The notes: generated by a model from the sequence alone, not told the origin. Positions 1-6,076 are shown, numbered from the stretch's first letter. The stretch: 8,126 nucleotides of DNA from Vermiculatibacterium agrestimuris (GCF_943193085.1 NZ_CALPCU010000043.1:1-8126), one strand, 5' to 3'. Program-made: numbers and translations.

Positions 1-14
1 GGAGCATTTGCTCC
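1..14. repeat. Short inverted repeat downstream of the tRNA
   Basis: GGAGCA-TT-TGCTCC is a perfect 6-bp inverted repeat at the left edge of the window. It lies 9 nt beyond the CCA end of the minus-strand tRNA and could be part of its terminator, but no T-run is visible because the window ends. Bases 9-20 match 112-123, at the edge of the insert in the tRNA remnant, at 11 of 12 positions, so it may instead belong to a dispersed repeat. Confidence 0.35.
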
Positions 15-23
15 GGCGCTTTT

Positions 24-100
24 TGGCACCCACGAGACGATTCGAACGTCCGACCTACCGCTTAGGAGGCGGTTGCTCTATCCTGCTGAGCTACGTGGGC
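24..100 (-). tRNA. tRNA-Arg (anticodon CCT)
   Basis: Read on the minus strand, the sequence folds as a complete cloverleaf. The acceptor stem is GCCCACG with CGTGGGT, with a G-U pair at its end. The D arm is GCTC/GAGC, the anticodon stem ACCGC/GCGGT, and the T arm GGACG-TTCGAAT-CGTCT (closing with G-U). The seven-base anticodon loop CTCCTAA places CCT at the anticodon (window positions 64-66), which decodes the AGG arginine codon. A discriminator G and an encoded CCA end the gene at 24-26. The gene is read from the promoter at 209-237 through a partial copy of its own 5' half. All features needed for a functional tRNA are present. Confidence 0.95.
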
Positions 101-105
101 TTATT

Positions 106-193
106 GGCGGTTGCTCCGCCGCTTCGCGGCACGAGCTGCCCCTATGTCGCTGCGCTCCAAGGGGCAGCCAGTATCCTGCTGAGCTACGTGGGC
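106..193 (-). pseudogene. Partial tRNA-Arg 5'-half copy split by an insert
   Basis: Bases 172-193 repeat exactly the first 22 nt of the tRNA (79-100), and bases 106-116 repeat exactly the next 11 nt (68-78). Together they rebuild the first 33 nt of the gene: the 5' acceptor strand, the D arm and the start of the anticodon stem. The copy is interrupted in the D arm by 55 bp (117-171). It lacks the anticodon, T arm and 3' acceptor strand, so it cannot be a functional tRNA. Only 5 nt (101-105) separate it from the intact gene. It lies between the promoter and that gene, so it should be transcribed as a leader. Confidence 0.85.
117..171. repeat. 55-bp hairpin-forming insert in the tRNA remnant
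   Basis: This segment separates the two parts of the tRNA 5'-half copy. It holds two inverted repeats. One is an 8-bp arm pair (135-142 with 161-168, GCTGCCCC/GGGGCAGC) extended by one more A-T pair inside. The other is GCCGC-TTC-GCGGC (118-130). There is no open reading frame and no obvious target-site duplication at the borders. Size and structure fit a small palindromic repeat of the REP or MITE-like kind, but I do not recognise a named family. Confidence 0.6.
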
Positions 194-208
194 ATATCAA
201 CTCCACCC

Positions 209-237
209 ATTTTATCGCAAGCCGGCGCTGTTGTCAA
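209..237 (-). promoter_or_regulatory. Promoter of the tRNA-Arg unit
   Basis: On the minus strand a consensus -35 TTGACA (232-237) and a -10 TAAAAT (209-214) are separated by exactly 17 bp. Transcription should start near 202, about 10 nt before the tRNA 5'-half remnant, and then run through the remnant and insert into the intact tRNA. No other promoter is visible between the remnant and the tRNA. Confidence 0.8.
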
Positions 238-276
238 CGGTTCAGGATCGCCTCGCAAAAGCCCATCATGAAATAA

Positions 277-305
277 TTGACAGTATTCACCTTGCCTGTT
301 ATAAT
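277..305 (+). promoter_or_regulatory. Consensus promoter of the flavoprotein reductase gene
   Basis: TTGACA (277-282) and TATAAT (300-305) are both perfect matches to the vegetative sigma consensus, with a 17-bp spacer. Transcription should start near 312, giving a leader of about 42 nt with AGGAGG at 341-346, 7 nt before the ATG. So strong a promoter with a palindrome at its start site suggests a highly expressed gene under repressor control. Confidence 0.9.
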
Positions 306-306
306 T

Positions 307-321
307 CAGTTTGTCAAACTG
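307..321. promoter_or_regulatory. Palindromic operator candidate at the start site
   Basis: CAGTTTG-T-CAAACTG is a perfect 7-bp inverted repeat around one central base. It begins 1 nt after the -10 box and covers the predicted start at about 312. A dimeric repressor bound here would block transcription initiation. The regulator is not identifiable in this window. A role as an RNA 5' hairpin is less likely because the palindrome straddles the start site. Confidence 0.55.
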
Positions 322-353
322 TTCCAACTAGAAATTTTTAAGGAGGAAGGCAC

Positions 354-2927
354 ATGAAAAGAAAAATCGCACTGGCTCTCGCGCTTGCGATGGCGGTCTC
401 TCTGGCCGCTTGCTCTAAGCCCGCTGAGCCGACCCCCGGAACGGAAGGAATTTACACTCCCGGCACCTATACCGGTGAGGGCCAGGGCTACGGCGGCACC
501 GTAGTGGTGGAGCTCACCGTGGACGCCAACGCCATCACCGCGGTCACCGTCACCGGCGACAAGGAGACCCCCACCATCGGCGGCGCCCATTTGGAGGAGT
601 TGGCCGAGCAGGTCAAGACCGCCCAGAGCGCTGAGATCGACGGTGTGTCCGGCGCCACCCTCACCTCCAACGGCGTGAGAGAGGCCGCCGCGGCCGCCAT
701 CGCCGCCGCCAAGGGCGACTCCAGTGGCTCTAACGGGGCGCTGGGCTATACCGCCGGCACCTATACCGGTAAGGCCGTGGGCTACAACGGCCCTGTGGAG
801 CTGGACGTCACCTTCTCCGACAGCGCCATCACCGACATCGTGGTGAAGACCTCCGGCGAGACCGGCCATGTGGGCGATCCCGCCTATGACATCATGTTTG
901 CCGACGCCATCGCCGCCAACGGCTCCGGCATCGACAATGTCTCCGGCGCCACCTTTACCAGCCGGGCCGTCAAGGAGGCGCTGAACGACGCCGCCCAGCA
1001 GGCCAAGGCCACCAATATGGACGCGTTCAAGAAGAACACCGTGAAGCACGAGCCCGGCTCCCCCGTTGAGGGCGAGTGGGACGTGGTCGTGGTGGGCGCC
1101 GGCGGCGCGGGCATGGGCGCTGCCGCCCAGGCCGCCCAGAACGGTGACAGCGTACTGGTCATTGAGAAGAACGCGGACATCGGCGGCAACACCCTGGTCT
1201 CCGGCGGCGCGTTCCAGAGCGTGATGCCCTACCTGTGCTGGGATCCCGCCAACCCCGACGCCACCACCGGCGAGTACAAGGGCCAGACCTATGACAAGGT
1301 CAAGGCGGGCGGCGGCTCCATCGCCACCCTGCGCATCATCGCCAACTGGTCTGAGGAAGCGTTCGACGCGGATTACTACAAGGATCACGAGTATGTGGCC
1401 GGCGACATTGAGGAGCTGAGCAAGCACGGCGTCCACGCCGACTTCCTGCCCACTCTCCAGGCGCTGAAGAAGGAGATCAAGACCTACCTGAACTGGGCCG
1501 ATCCCAAGCTGAAGGCGGGCACCGCCGAGACCCAGCTGCCCCTGTTCTCCACCGTGAACCTCCATATCTTCCAGACCTATTACGGCGGCCTGCGCCAGAG
1601 CTCCGACAAGAACGAGTGGATCTACGGCAACGTGGATCTGGTCAAGCAGTTCATCGAGGACGGCCAGGAGCTGAAGTCCTGGCTCCAGGATCAGGGCGCG
1701 CTGTTTAACGACGCCGACCAGTCCACCCTCATCGGCGCTCTGTGGTGGAGAGAGAACTCCTTCTCCGGCGGCGACATGGACGGCGACGGCAAGATGGACA
1801 TTCCCGCCCAGTACGGCACCTACTTTGCCACCACCCGCAAGACCGTCCTGGAGACCTCCGCCACCGCCAAGGACAACCAGATCATGACCCGCACCACCGC
1901 CGAGAACCTGATCGTCGAGAACGGCAAGGTGGTAGGCGTCACCGGCACCATGTATGACGGCACGCCCGTCACGGCCCGGGCCAAGAAGGGCGTCATCCTG
2001 GCCACCGGCGGTTACGCCGCCAACATCTCCATGGTCATGGAGACCAATAAGTACTGGGATCCTGACTTCATCACCGCCTCCACCAAGACCACCAACCGCA
2101 GCTCTCTCCAGGGCGACGGCATCAAGATGGGCGAGGCCGTGGGCGCCGCCACGGTGGGCGAGGGCTGGACCCAGCTCATGCCCATCGCCTGGATCGACAA
2201 CGGCAACCTGTCCTTCGGCGCTGGCAACTACGCCGCCTATATCAACCCCACCACCGGCAAGCGCTTCGTCAACGAGGCCGCCGAGCGTGACGTGCTCTCT
2301 CTGGGCGAGCTGCGCAACGGCATCGAGGTCAACGGCACTCAGGGCGTGTTCCTGGAGTTCTCTAACGCCGAGACCGTAGTGGGATTCCCCTATCCCTACG
2401 ACACCTATGTGAAGCCCGGCGTGGAAGAGGGCGCCACCACCGGCAAGACCCAGATCGACAACCGGGTCTACTTCTGCACCAGCCCCGACGAGCTGCAGAA
2501 GGTGCTGGACGAGTTCGGCATGAAGGCCGATCCCAAGGTCATCTACGAGACCCTGGAGGCCTATGACAAGGCCGTCATGGCCGGCGAGGAGCCCCCCGAG
2601 GTCAAGAAGGAGAACCCCACCAAGCTGGTGGGTACTGCCGAAGTGGACGAAAACGGCAAGTACAAGGCCGACACCTATAAGCTGGAGGGCGAGCTGCTGC
2701 GCATCCGGGTCATGGCCCCCTCCACCCACCACACCATGGGCGGTCTGGCCATCGACACCCAGCGCCACGTGCTGGACGACAGCGGCAGCATCATCCCCGG
2801 CCTCTACGCGGCCGGTGAGGTCACCGGCGGCATCCACGGCGGCAACCGCCTGGGCGGCAACGCCATTGTGGAGATCTTCGTCTCCGGCCGCACCGCCGCC
2901 AACGCGGTGGACGCCGACAACAAGTAA
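354..2927 (+). CDS. Double-FMN, FAD-dependent extracellular reductase lipoprotein
   Basis: The 857-aa protein starts with a lipoprotein signal: KRK, a hydrophobic stretch, then lipobox L17-A18-A19-C20, so it should be anchored outside the membrane. Two FMN-binding domains follow at about 34-117 and 131-215. Each has the ApbE flavinylation motif DxxSGAT, predicting covalent FMN on T102 and T200. The FAD domain begins with G248-x-G250-x-x-G253 and ends in the fumarate-reductase/flavocytochrome-c pattern with H793 (HHTMGG) and R832 (GGNRLGG); R645 (ERD) fits the proton-donating arginine. The position of the substrate-binding histidine of Shewanella fumarate reductase appears to be M609 (QLMP), so fumarate is not a safe assumption. 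By analogy with gut extracytoplasmic reductases it probably reduces an enoate-type acceptor in anaerobic respiration. The promoter, operator and terminator make it monocistronic. The start is fixed by AGGAGG 7 nt upstream. Family call strong; substrate unknown. Confidence 0.93.
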   Translation: MKRKIALALALAMAVSLAACSKPAEPTPGTEGIYTPGTYTGEGQGYGGTVVVELTVDANAITAVTVTGDKETPTIGGAHLEELAEQVKTAQSAEIDGVSGATLTSNGVREAAAAAIAAAKGDSSGSNGALGYTAGTYTGKAVGYNGPVELDVTFSDSAITDIVVKTSGETGHVGDPAYDIMFADAIAANGSGIDNVSGATFTSRAVKEALNDAAQQAKATNMDAFKKNTVKHEPGSPVEGEWDVVVVGAGGAGMGAAAQAAQNGDSVLVIEKNADIGGNTLVSGGAFQSVMPYLCWDPANPDATTGEYKGQTYDKVKAGGGSIATLRIIANWSEEAFDADYYKDHEYVAGDIEELSKHGVHADFLPTLQALKKEIKTYLNWADPKLKAGTAETQLPLFSTVNLHIFQTYYGGLRQSSDKNEWIYGNVDLVKQFIEDGQELKSWLQDQGALFNDADQSTLIGALWWRENSFSGGDMDGDGKMDIPAQYGTYFATTRKTVLETSATAKDNQIMTRTTAENLIVENGKVVGVTGTMYDGTPVTARAKKGVILATGGYAANISMVMETNKYWDPDFITASTKTTNRSSLQGDGIKMGEAVGAATVGEGWTQLMPIAWIDNGNLSFGAGNYAAYINPTTGKRFVNEAAERDVLSLGELRNGIEVNGTQGVFLEFSNAETVVGFPYPYDTYVKPGVEEGATTGKTQIDNRVYFCTSPDELQKVLDEFGMKADPKVIYETLEAYDKAVMAGEEPPEVKKENPTKLVGTAEVDENGKYKADTYKLEGELLRIRVMAPSTHHTMGGLAIDTQRHVLDDSGSIIPGLYAAGEVTGGIHGGNRLGGNAIVEIFVSGRTAANAVDADNK

Positions 2928-2947
2928 GTATCCCGAACCAAGAGCTG

Positions 2948-2986
2948 AAAAAGCGCCCCCCGGCCTCTGCCGGGGGCGCTTTTTTG
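2948..2986 (+). terminator. Terminator of the reductase gene
   Basis: A G/C-rich hairpin with arms GCGCCCCCCGGC and GCCGGGGGCGC (one bulged C) around a CTCT loop, preceded by five A and followed by six T. This is a textbook intrinsic terminator 20 nt after the stop codon. Confidence 0.9.
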
Positions 2987-3001
2987 CCGGGAGGAAGGGC
3001 C

Positions 3002-3030
3002 TTGTCAACGGCGCAAAACCGTTTTATAAT
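3002..3030 (+). promoter_or_regulatory. Promoter of the HAD hydrolase gene
   Basis: TTGTCA (3002-3007), a 17-bp spacer and a perfect TATAAT (3025-3030) lie after the reductase terminator. A GGGAGAGGG ribosome site at 3046-3054 precedes the ATG at 3060. The gene is therefore transcribed independently of the reductase. Confidence 0.8.
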
Positions 3031-3059
3031 GAGGAAAAACAGGAAGGGAGAGGGACGTT

Positions 3060-3692
3060 ATGTTTGACTCCATTTTATTTGACCTGGACGGCACGCTCTG
3101 GGACGCGGTGCCCGAGATCACCCTGTGCTGGAACCAGGCCATCCGGGAGGCGGGGGTGGAGCGGCCGCCGCTGACGGTGGAGGAGGTGCGCTCCTGCATG
3201 GGCATGCAGATCGCCGACATTGCCGCCCGCCGCCTGCCGGGCCTCACCTGGGAGCGGCAGCAGGAGGTCATTGCCGAGTGCTGCCGCATCGAAAACGAGT
3301 ACCTCTCCGCCCACGGGGCAGCGGTCTATCCCGGGGCGGAGGAGACCCTGAAGGAGCTGTCCCGGACGTGTAAGCTCTTCGTGGTGAGCAACTGCCAGGA
3401 CGGGTACATCCAGTCCTTTTTCGCCGGAACCGGCCTGGGGAAATACTTCACCGGTTTTGAGTGCGCCGGACGCACCGACAAGCCCAAGGCGGAGAACATC
3501 GCCCTGGTAGTGCGGCAGTACGGGCTGAATGACCCGGTCTATGTGGGGGACACCGCCCTGGACGCCAAGTCCGCCGCGGCGGCGGGGGTGCCCTTCATCC
3601 ACGCCGCCTACGGCTTCGGAACGGTGGAGGGCGCGCCCCGGCTGGAGAAGCTGTCCGACCTGCCGGAGCTGGCGCGGAAATTGTCGAAATAA
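3060..3692 (+). CDS. HAD-family hydrolase, phosphoglycolate phosphatase-like
   Basis: This 210-aa protein has all four haloacid dehalogenase motifs. Motif I is D8-L-D10-G-T, with D8 the expected nucleophile and D10 the general acid/base. Motif II is the serine of VVSN (S110). Motif III is a lysine in the DKPK stretch (K141 or K143). Motif IV is GDTALD, with D164 and D168 as magnesium ligands. The roughly 65 residues after motif I form a helical cap of the type found in Gph/PGMB enzymes. It is a cytoplasmic Mg-dependent phosphatase; the substrate cannot be read from sequence, and phosphoglycolate, sugar phosphates or nucleotides are all possible. It has its own promoter and terminator, so its neighbours give no functional clue. 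Confidence 0.92.
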   Translation: MFDSILFDLDGTLWDAVPEITLCWNQAIREAGVERPPLTVEEVRSCMGMQIADIAARRLPGLTWERQQEVIAECCRIENEYLSAHGAAVYPGAEETLKELSRTCKLFVVSNCQDGYIQSFFAGTGLGKYFTGFECAGRTDKPKAENIALVVRQYGLNDPVYVGDTALDAKSAAAAGVPFIHAAYGFGTVEGAPRLEKLSDLPELARKLSK

Positions 3693-3704
3693 GTCGAAAC
3701 AGAG

Positions 3705-3739
3705 AAAGTCGCCGGAGGAATATCCTCCGGCGACTTTTT
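3705..3739. terminator. Terminator between the HAD gene and the RHH gene
   Basis: AAAGTCGCCGGAGG and CCTCCGGCGACTTT pair perfectly over 14 bp around the loop AATAT, followed by a T-run on the plus strand. It ends the HAD transcript. The minus-strand RHH gene stops 9 bp beyond it, and TTTCT on that side could also terminate, so it probably acts in both directions. Confidence 0.88.
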
Positions 3740-3748
3740 GTTCTGCAC

Positions 3749-3913
3749 TCAGGATCCGGCCTGCTCCTTGGGCTCCGCCCCGTCCAGGTACTCCTCCAGC
3801 ACCTTCAAAATCAGGTTGGACACCGCTCGCCGCTCCCGCTGGGCCTGTGCCTCCAGGCGGGCCTTGAACTCGCTGGTGACACGAAAAGAAATTTGAGTAT
3901 CCGTCTTTGCCAT
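3749..3913 (-). CDS. Small ribbon-helix-helix DNA-binding protein
   Basis: The 54-aa protein has the layout of an Arc/CopG/MetJ-type ribbon-helix-helix regulator. A short polar start leads into a beta strand (TQISFRV, about residues 5-11), helix 1 (about 13-27, EFKARLEAQAQRE) and helix 2 (about 30-42, AVSNLILKVLEEYL), followed by a short acidic tail. Such proteins dimerise and insert the strand pair into the DNA major groove. The ATG at 3911-3913 is chosen because AAGGAGGG lies 9 nt upstream; a longer form from a TTG at 3949 has no ribosome site. The gene is divergent from the small plus-strand ORF at 4025 across an inverted-repeat-rich gap that is a natural place for self-regulation. It could also be a solitary antitoxin, but no toxin gene is adjacent. 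Confidence 0.82.
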   Translation of the reverse strand: MAKTDTQISFRVTSEFKARLEAQAQRERRAVSNLILKVLEEYLDGAEPKEQAGS

Positions 3914-3944
3914 AAAACCCGCCCTCCTTTGTTTACCATTGTAT

Positions 3945-3989
3945 AGCAAAGTTTATCAAGAGTGTTGACAAACAATATAAGACTTTGCT
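3945..3989. promoter_or_regulatory. Divergent regulatory region with nested inverted repeats
   Basis: AGCAAAGT (3945-3952) and ACTTTGCT (3982-3989) are a perfect 8-bp inverted repeat with a 29-bp centre. Inside is a second, imperfect pair, TTATCAA-GAGTG-TTGACAA (3953-3971). The region is AT-rich and carries promoter elements in both directions. For the plus strand these are TTATCA-17-TATAAG (3953-3981) or an extended TGC-TATATA (3991-3999). For the minus strand there is an extended TGC-TATACA just outside the left arm. The exact start sites cannot be fixed by eye. The likely function is a shared operator for the divergent pair. Confidence 0.55.
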
Positions 3990-4024
3990 GTGCTATATAT
4001 GTCATAAAGGGAGATGAATTGCCG

Positions 4025-4259
4025 ATGTTCATAGAGGATCCGGTGGAGCGGGGCGTGAAACAAGCCTTCCGCAAATCTTTTGACGGCGGCCTGATGTTTC
4101 GTGAGGCACAGCCCTTCGAACGCAGTGAGTTTGCTCACTTGGAGGAATATCAAACACTGGGGGCGAAATACCGGGCGTCGCTGGCCGCGCTCAAAGGTGA
4201 TGGACGCCATAGATACTATGGATATCCCGGATACCCCAGATACCCCGGACGACAAGTAA
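4025..4259 (+). pseudogene. Small unknown protein, apparently frameshifted near its C-terminus
   Basis: From the ATG at 4025, with AGGGAG 11 nt upstream, the frame gives a convincing charged protein (MFIEDPVERG... to ...AALK) for 58 codons. It then runs on through the terminator hairpin and the prfC promoter to 4450, as a basic, low-complexity tail unlike a real protein. The +1 frame instead continues from 4200 as MDAIDTMDIPDTP..., an acidic tail of 19 residues with a DxP repeat, and stops at 4257-4259 just before the terminator. One extra base near 4195-4199 (AAAGG) would explain this; the restored protein would be about 79 aa. The cause could be a real mutation, a sequencing error or recoding. 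An alternative in-frame TTG start at 4019 lies closer to the ribosome site. No family recognised. It is divergent from the RHH gene and may be under its control. Confidence 0.55.
4209..4253 (+). repeat. 9-nt tandem repeat encoding DxP units
   Basis: Near the 3' end of the small ORF, units of nine bases (GATATCCCG, GATACCCCA, GATACCCCG, then GACGAC) follow one another. Read in the +1 frame they encode DIP-DTP-DTP-DD; in the zero frame, GYP/RYP-like units. The period of three codons preserves whichever frame is used, so the repeat itself does not cause the frame change just upstream. Confidence 0.6.
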
Positions 4260-4273
4260 AGGGCAAAAACAGC

Positions 4274-4308
4274 GGGCGCCTGGAGGCTACCTCCAGGCGT
4301 CCTTTTTT
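4274..4308 (+). terminator. Terminator of the small unknown gene
   Basis: GGGCGCCTGGAGG pairs with CCTCCAGGCGTCC over 13 bp (one G-T) around the loop CTA and is followed by six T. It starts 15 nt after the proposed stop at 4259, which supports the gene ending there and not at 4450. Confidence 0.9.
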
Positions 4309-4336
4309 CCGCCGGGGGGAATTTTTCCGGCCCCGG

Positions 4337-4365
4337 TTTACAACCCGGTGGAAATCCAGTATAAT
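4337..4365 (+). promoter_or_regulatory. Promoter of prfC
   Basis: TTTACA (4337-4342) and a perfect TATAAT (4360-4365) are 17 bp apart. Transcription from about 4372 gives a leader of some 84 nt. It contains a weak A/T hairpin (GATTTT/AAAATC, about 4376-4392) and a 24-codon ATG reading frame (4401-4475) with no ribosome site, which overlaps the prfC start. Confidence 0.82.
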
Positions 4366-4455
4366 AAGGAACGCCGATTTTCAGGAAAAATCAAGTCCAA
4401 ATGGTAATTATAGGGCTGATTATAACAAAACGTATCACAAAATGGAGTGATATCC

Positions 4456-6066
4456 TTGCCAAAATACGAAAATGAGATCGCCCGGCGGCGCACCTTTGCC
4501 ATCATCTCCCACCCGGACGCGGGCAAGACCACCCTCACGGAGAAGTTCCTTCTCTACGGCGGAGCCATCGCCCAGGCGGGGCAGGTGAAGGGGAAGAAGA
4601 ACGCCCGGGCGGCCACCTCCGACTGGATGGAAATTGAGAAGCAGAGGGGCATCTCGGTGACCTCCTCGGTGATGCAGTTCCAGTACGAGGGCTTCTGCGT
4701 CAATATTCTGGACACCCCGGGCCACCAGGACTTCTCCGAGGACACCTATCGCACCCTTATGGCCGCGGACAGCGCCGTCATGGTCATCGACGCCGCCAAG
4801 GGCGTGGAGGCCCAGACCCGGAAGCTCTTTAAGGTCTGCGCCATGCGGGACATCCCCATCTTCACCTTTATCAACAAGCTGGACCGGGAGGCCCGGGATC
4901 CCTTCGAGCTGTGCCAGGAGCTGGAGCACGAGCTGGGCATCGAGACCTGCCCCATGAACTGGCCCATCGGCTGCGGCAAGGAGTTCCAGGGGGTCTATGA
5001 CCGGGAGAAGGGCCAGATCATCCACTTCACCTCCAACGGCGGAGCCAAGGCGGCCACCGCCACGGCGGTGGCTCTGGACGACCCCGGCCTGGATGGGCTC
5101 ATCGGGGCGCGGCTCCACGCCCAGCTCTCCGACGACGTGGAGCTTCTGGATGGGGCCGCCGCGGAGTTCGACCTGGAGAAGGTGCGCCACGGCAAGCTCT
5201 CCCCGGTGTTCTTTGGCTCCGCCCTCACCAACTTCGGCGTGGAGCCCTTCCTGGAGGGCTTTCTCAAAATGACCACGCCCCCCCTGCCCCGGCTGGCGGG
5301 GGAGACGGTCATCGACAGCATGGAGGACGACTTCTCCGCCTTCGTGTTCAAGATCCAGGCCAATATGAACAAGGCACACCGGGACCGCATCGCCTTCATG
5401 CGGGTGGTCTCCGGCCGGTTCGAGGCGGACAAGGAGGTCTACCACGTCCAGGGGGGCAAGAAGCTGCGCCTTTCCCGCCCCCAGCAGCTCATGGCCGCCG
5501 AGCGGGAGATCATTGAGGAGGCCTACGCCGGGGACATCATCGGCGTGTTTGACCCGGGCATCTTTGCCATCGGGGACACCCTGTGCGTCCCGGGGAAAAA
5601 GTTCCAGTTCGACCCCATCCCCACCTTCGCCCCCGAGCACTTCCGCCGGGTGCGGCCCCTGGACACCATGAAGCGCAAGCAGTTCCTCAAGGGGGCGGAG
5701 CAGATCGCCCAGGAGGGCGCCATCCAGATGTTCAAGGCCCCCTACACCGGCATGGAGGAAATTATTGTGGGCGTGGTGGGCACCCTCCAGTTCGACGTGC
5801 TGGAGTACCGGCTGAAAAACGAGTACGGGGTGGACATCTTTATGGAGGGCCTGCCCTACGAGTACCTGCGCTGGATCGAGACCGAGGACGGGGAACCGTG
5901 TAAGGAGGAGGATCTGATCCTGGGCACCGACACCAAGCTGGTGGAGGACTTCAAGGGCCGGCAGCTGCTCCTCTTCGGCTCCAAGTGGGCGGTGAACTGG
6001 ACGGGGGAGCGCAACCCCCGGCTTAAACTGTCTCCCTTCAGCCAGGCGGGAGAGGATCAGGTCTAA
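4456..6066 (+). CDS. prfC: Peptide chain release factor 3 (RF3)
   Basis: RF3 is a cytoplasmic translational GTPase that removes RF1 or RF2 from the ribosome after peptide release. From the TTG start the protein has 536 aa, close to E. coli RF3 (529). Visible GTPase motifs are the P-loop SHPDAGKTT (18-26), switch I RGISVT (64-69), D86-T-P-G-H90 with the catalytic histidine, N140-K-L-D143, and a G5-type SAL near 255. An EF-Tu-like second domain and the RF3 C-terminal domain follow. The combination of SHPDAGKTT with the QRGISVTSSV and HQDFSEDTYRTL stretches separates RF3 from EF-G and LepA. GGAG at 4444-4447 is 8 nt before the TTG at 4456; a GTG at 4447 would add three residues but overlaps that ribosome site, so the TTG is preferred. 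Own promoter and terminator: monocistronic. Confidence 0.95.
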   Translation: MPKYENEIARRRTFAIISHPDAGKTTLTEKFLLYGGAIAQAGQVKGKKNARAATSDWMEIEKQRGISVTSSVMQFQYEGFCVNILDTPGHQDFSEDTYRTLMAADSAVMVIDAAKGVEAQTRKLFKVCAMRDIPIFTFINKLDREARDPFELCQELEHELGIETCPMNWPIGCGKEFQGVYDREKGQIIHFTSNGGAKAATATAVALDDPGLDGLIGARLHAQLSDDVELLDGAAAEFDLEKVRHGKLSPVFFGSALTNFGVEPFLEGFLKMTTPPLPRLAGETVIDSMEDDFSAFVFKIQANMNKAHRDRIAFMRVVSGRFEADKEVYHVQGGKKLRLSRPQQLMAAEREIIEEAYAGDIIGVFDPGIFAIGDTLCVPGKKFQFDPIPTFAPEHFRRVRPLDTMKRKQFLKGAEQIAQEGAIQMFKAPYTGMEEIIVGVVGTLQFDVLEYRLKNEYGVDIFMEGLPYEYLRWIETEDGEPCKEEDLILGTDTKLVEDFKGRQLLLFGSKWAVNWTGERNPRLKLSPFSQAGEDQV

Positions 6067-6076
6067 AGCGTGTGAA

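Noticed and set aside
24..193. Phage or ICE attachment site at the tRNA
   Set aside because: Integrases usually leave a copy of the 3' end of the tRNA. Here the 5' half is duplicated right beside the gene, and no integrase is in the window.
8..276. Short plus-strand reading frames over the tRNA region
   Set aside because: They read antisense through the tRNA and its duplicate, and their repeated peptides simply reflect the tRNA repeat.
306..3008. A 900-codon open frame on the minus strand opposite the reductase gene
   Set aside because: It is the antisense shadow of a GC-rich gene: its residues are repetitive G, V, A, L, H and D without domains, and it runs through the terminator. The plus strand has a promoter, ribosome site, signal peptide and motifs.
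4130..4145. Inverted repeat AGTGAG-TTTG-CTCACT inside the small ORF
   Set aside because: It is only 6 bp per arm, lies within credible coding sequence and has no T-run or promoter nearby, so it is probably incidental.
3749..4259. Toxin-antitoxin pair
   Set aside because: The RHH protein could be an antitoxin, but the two genes are divergent rather than co-directional, and the partner shows no RelE, HicA, MazF or similar features.
4260..4450. C-terminal extension of the small ORF to 4450
   Set aside because: This stretch contains a 13-bp terminator hairpin with a T-run and the prfC promoter; its translation is a basic low-complexity tail.
4435..5640. A 401-codon minus-strand frame opposite prfC
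   Set aside because: It has the same kind of low-complexity shadow composition, and the opposite strand encodes a complete RF3 with all GTPase motifs.
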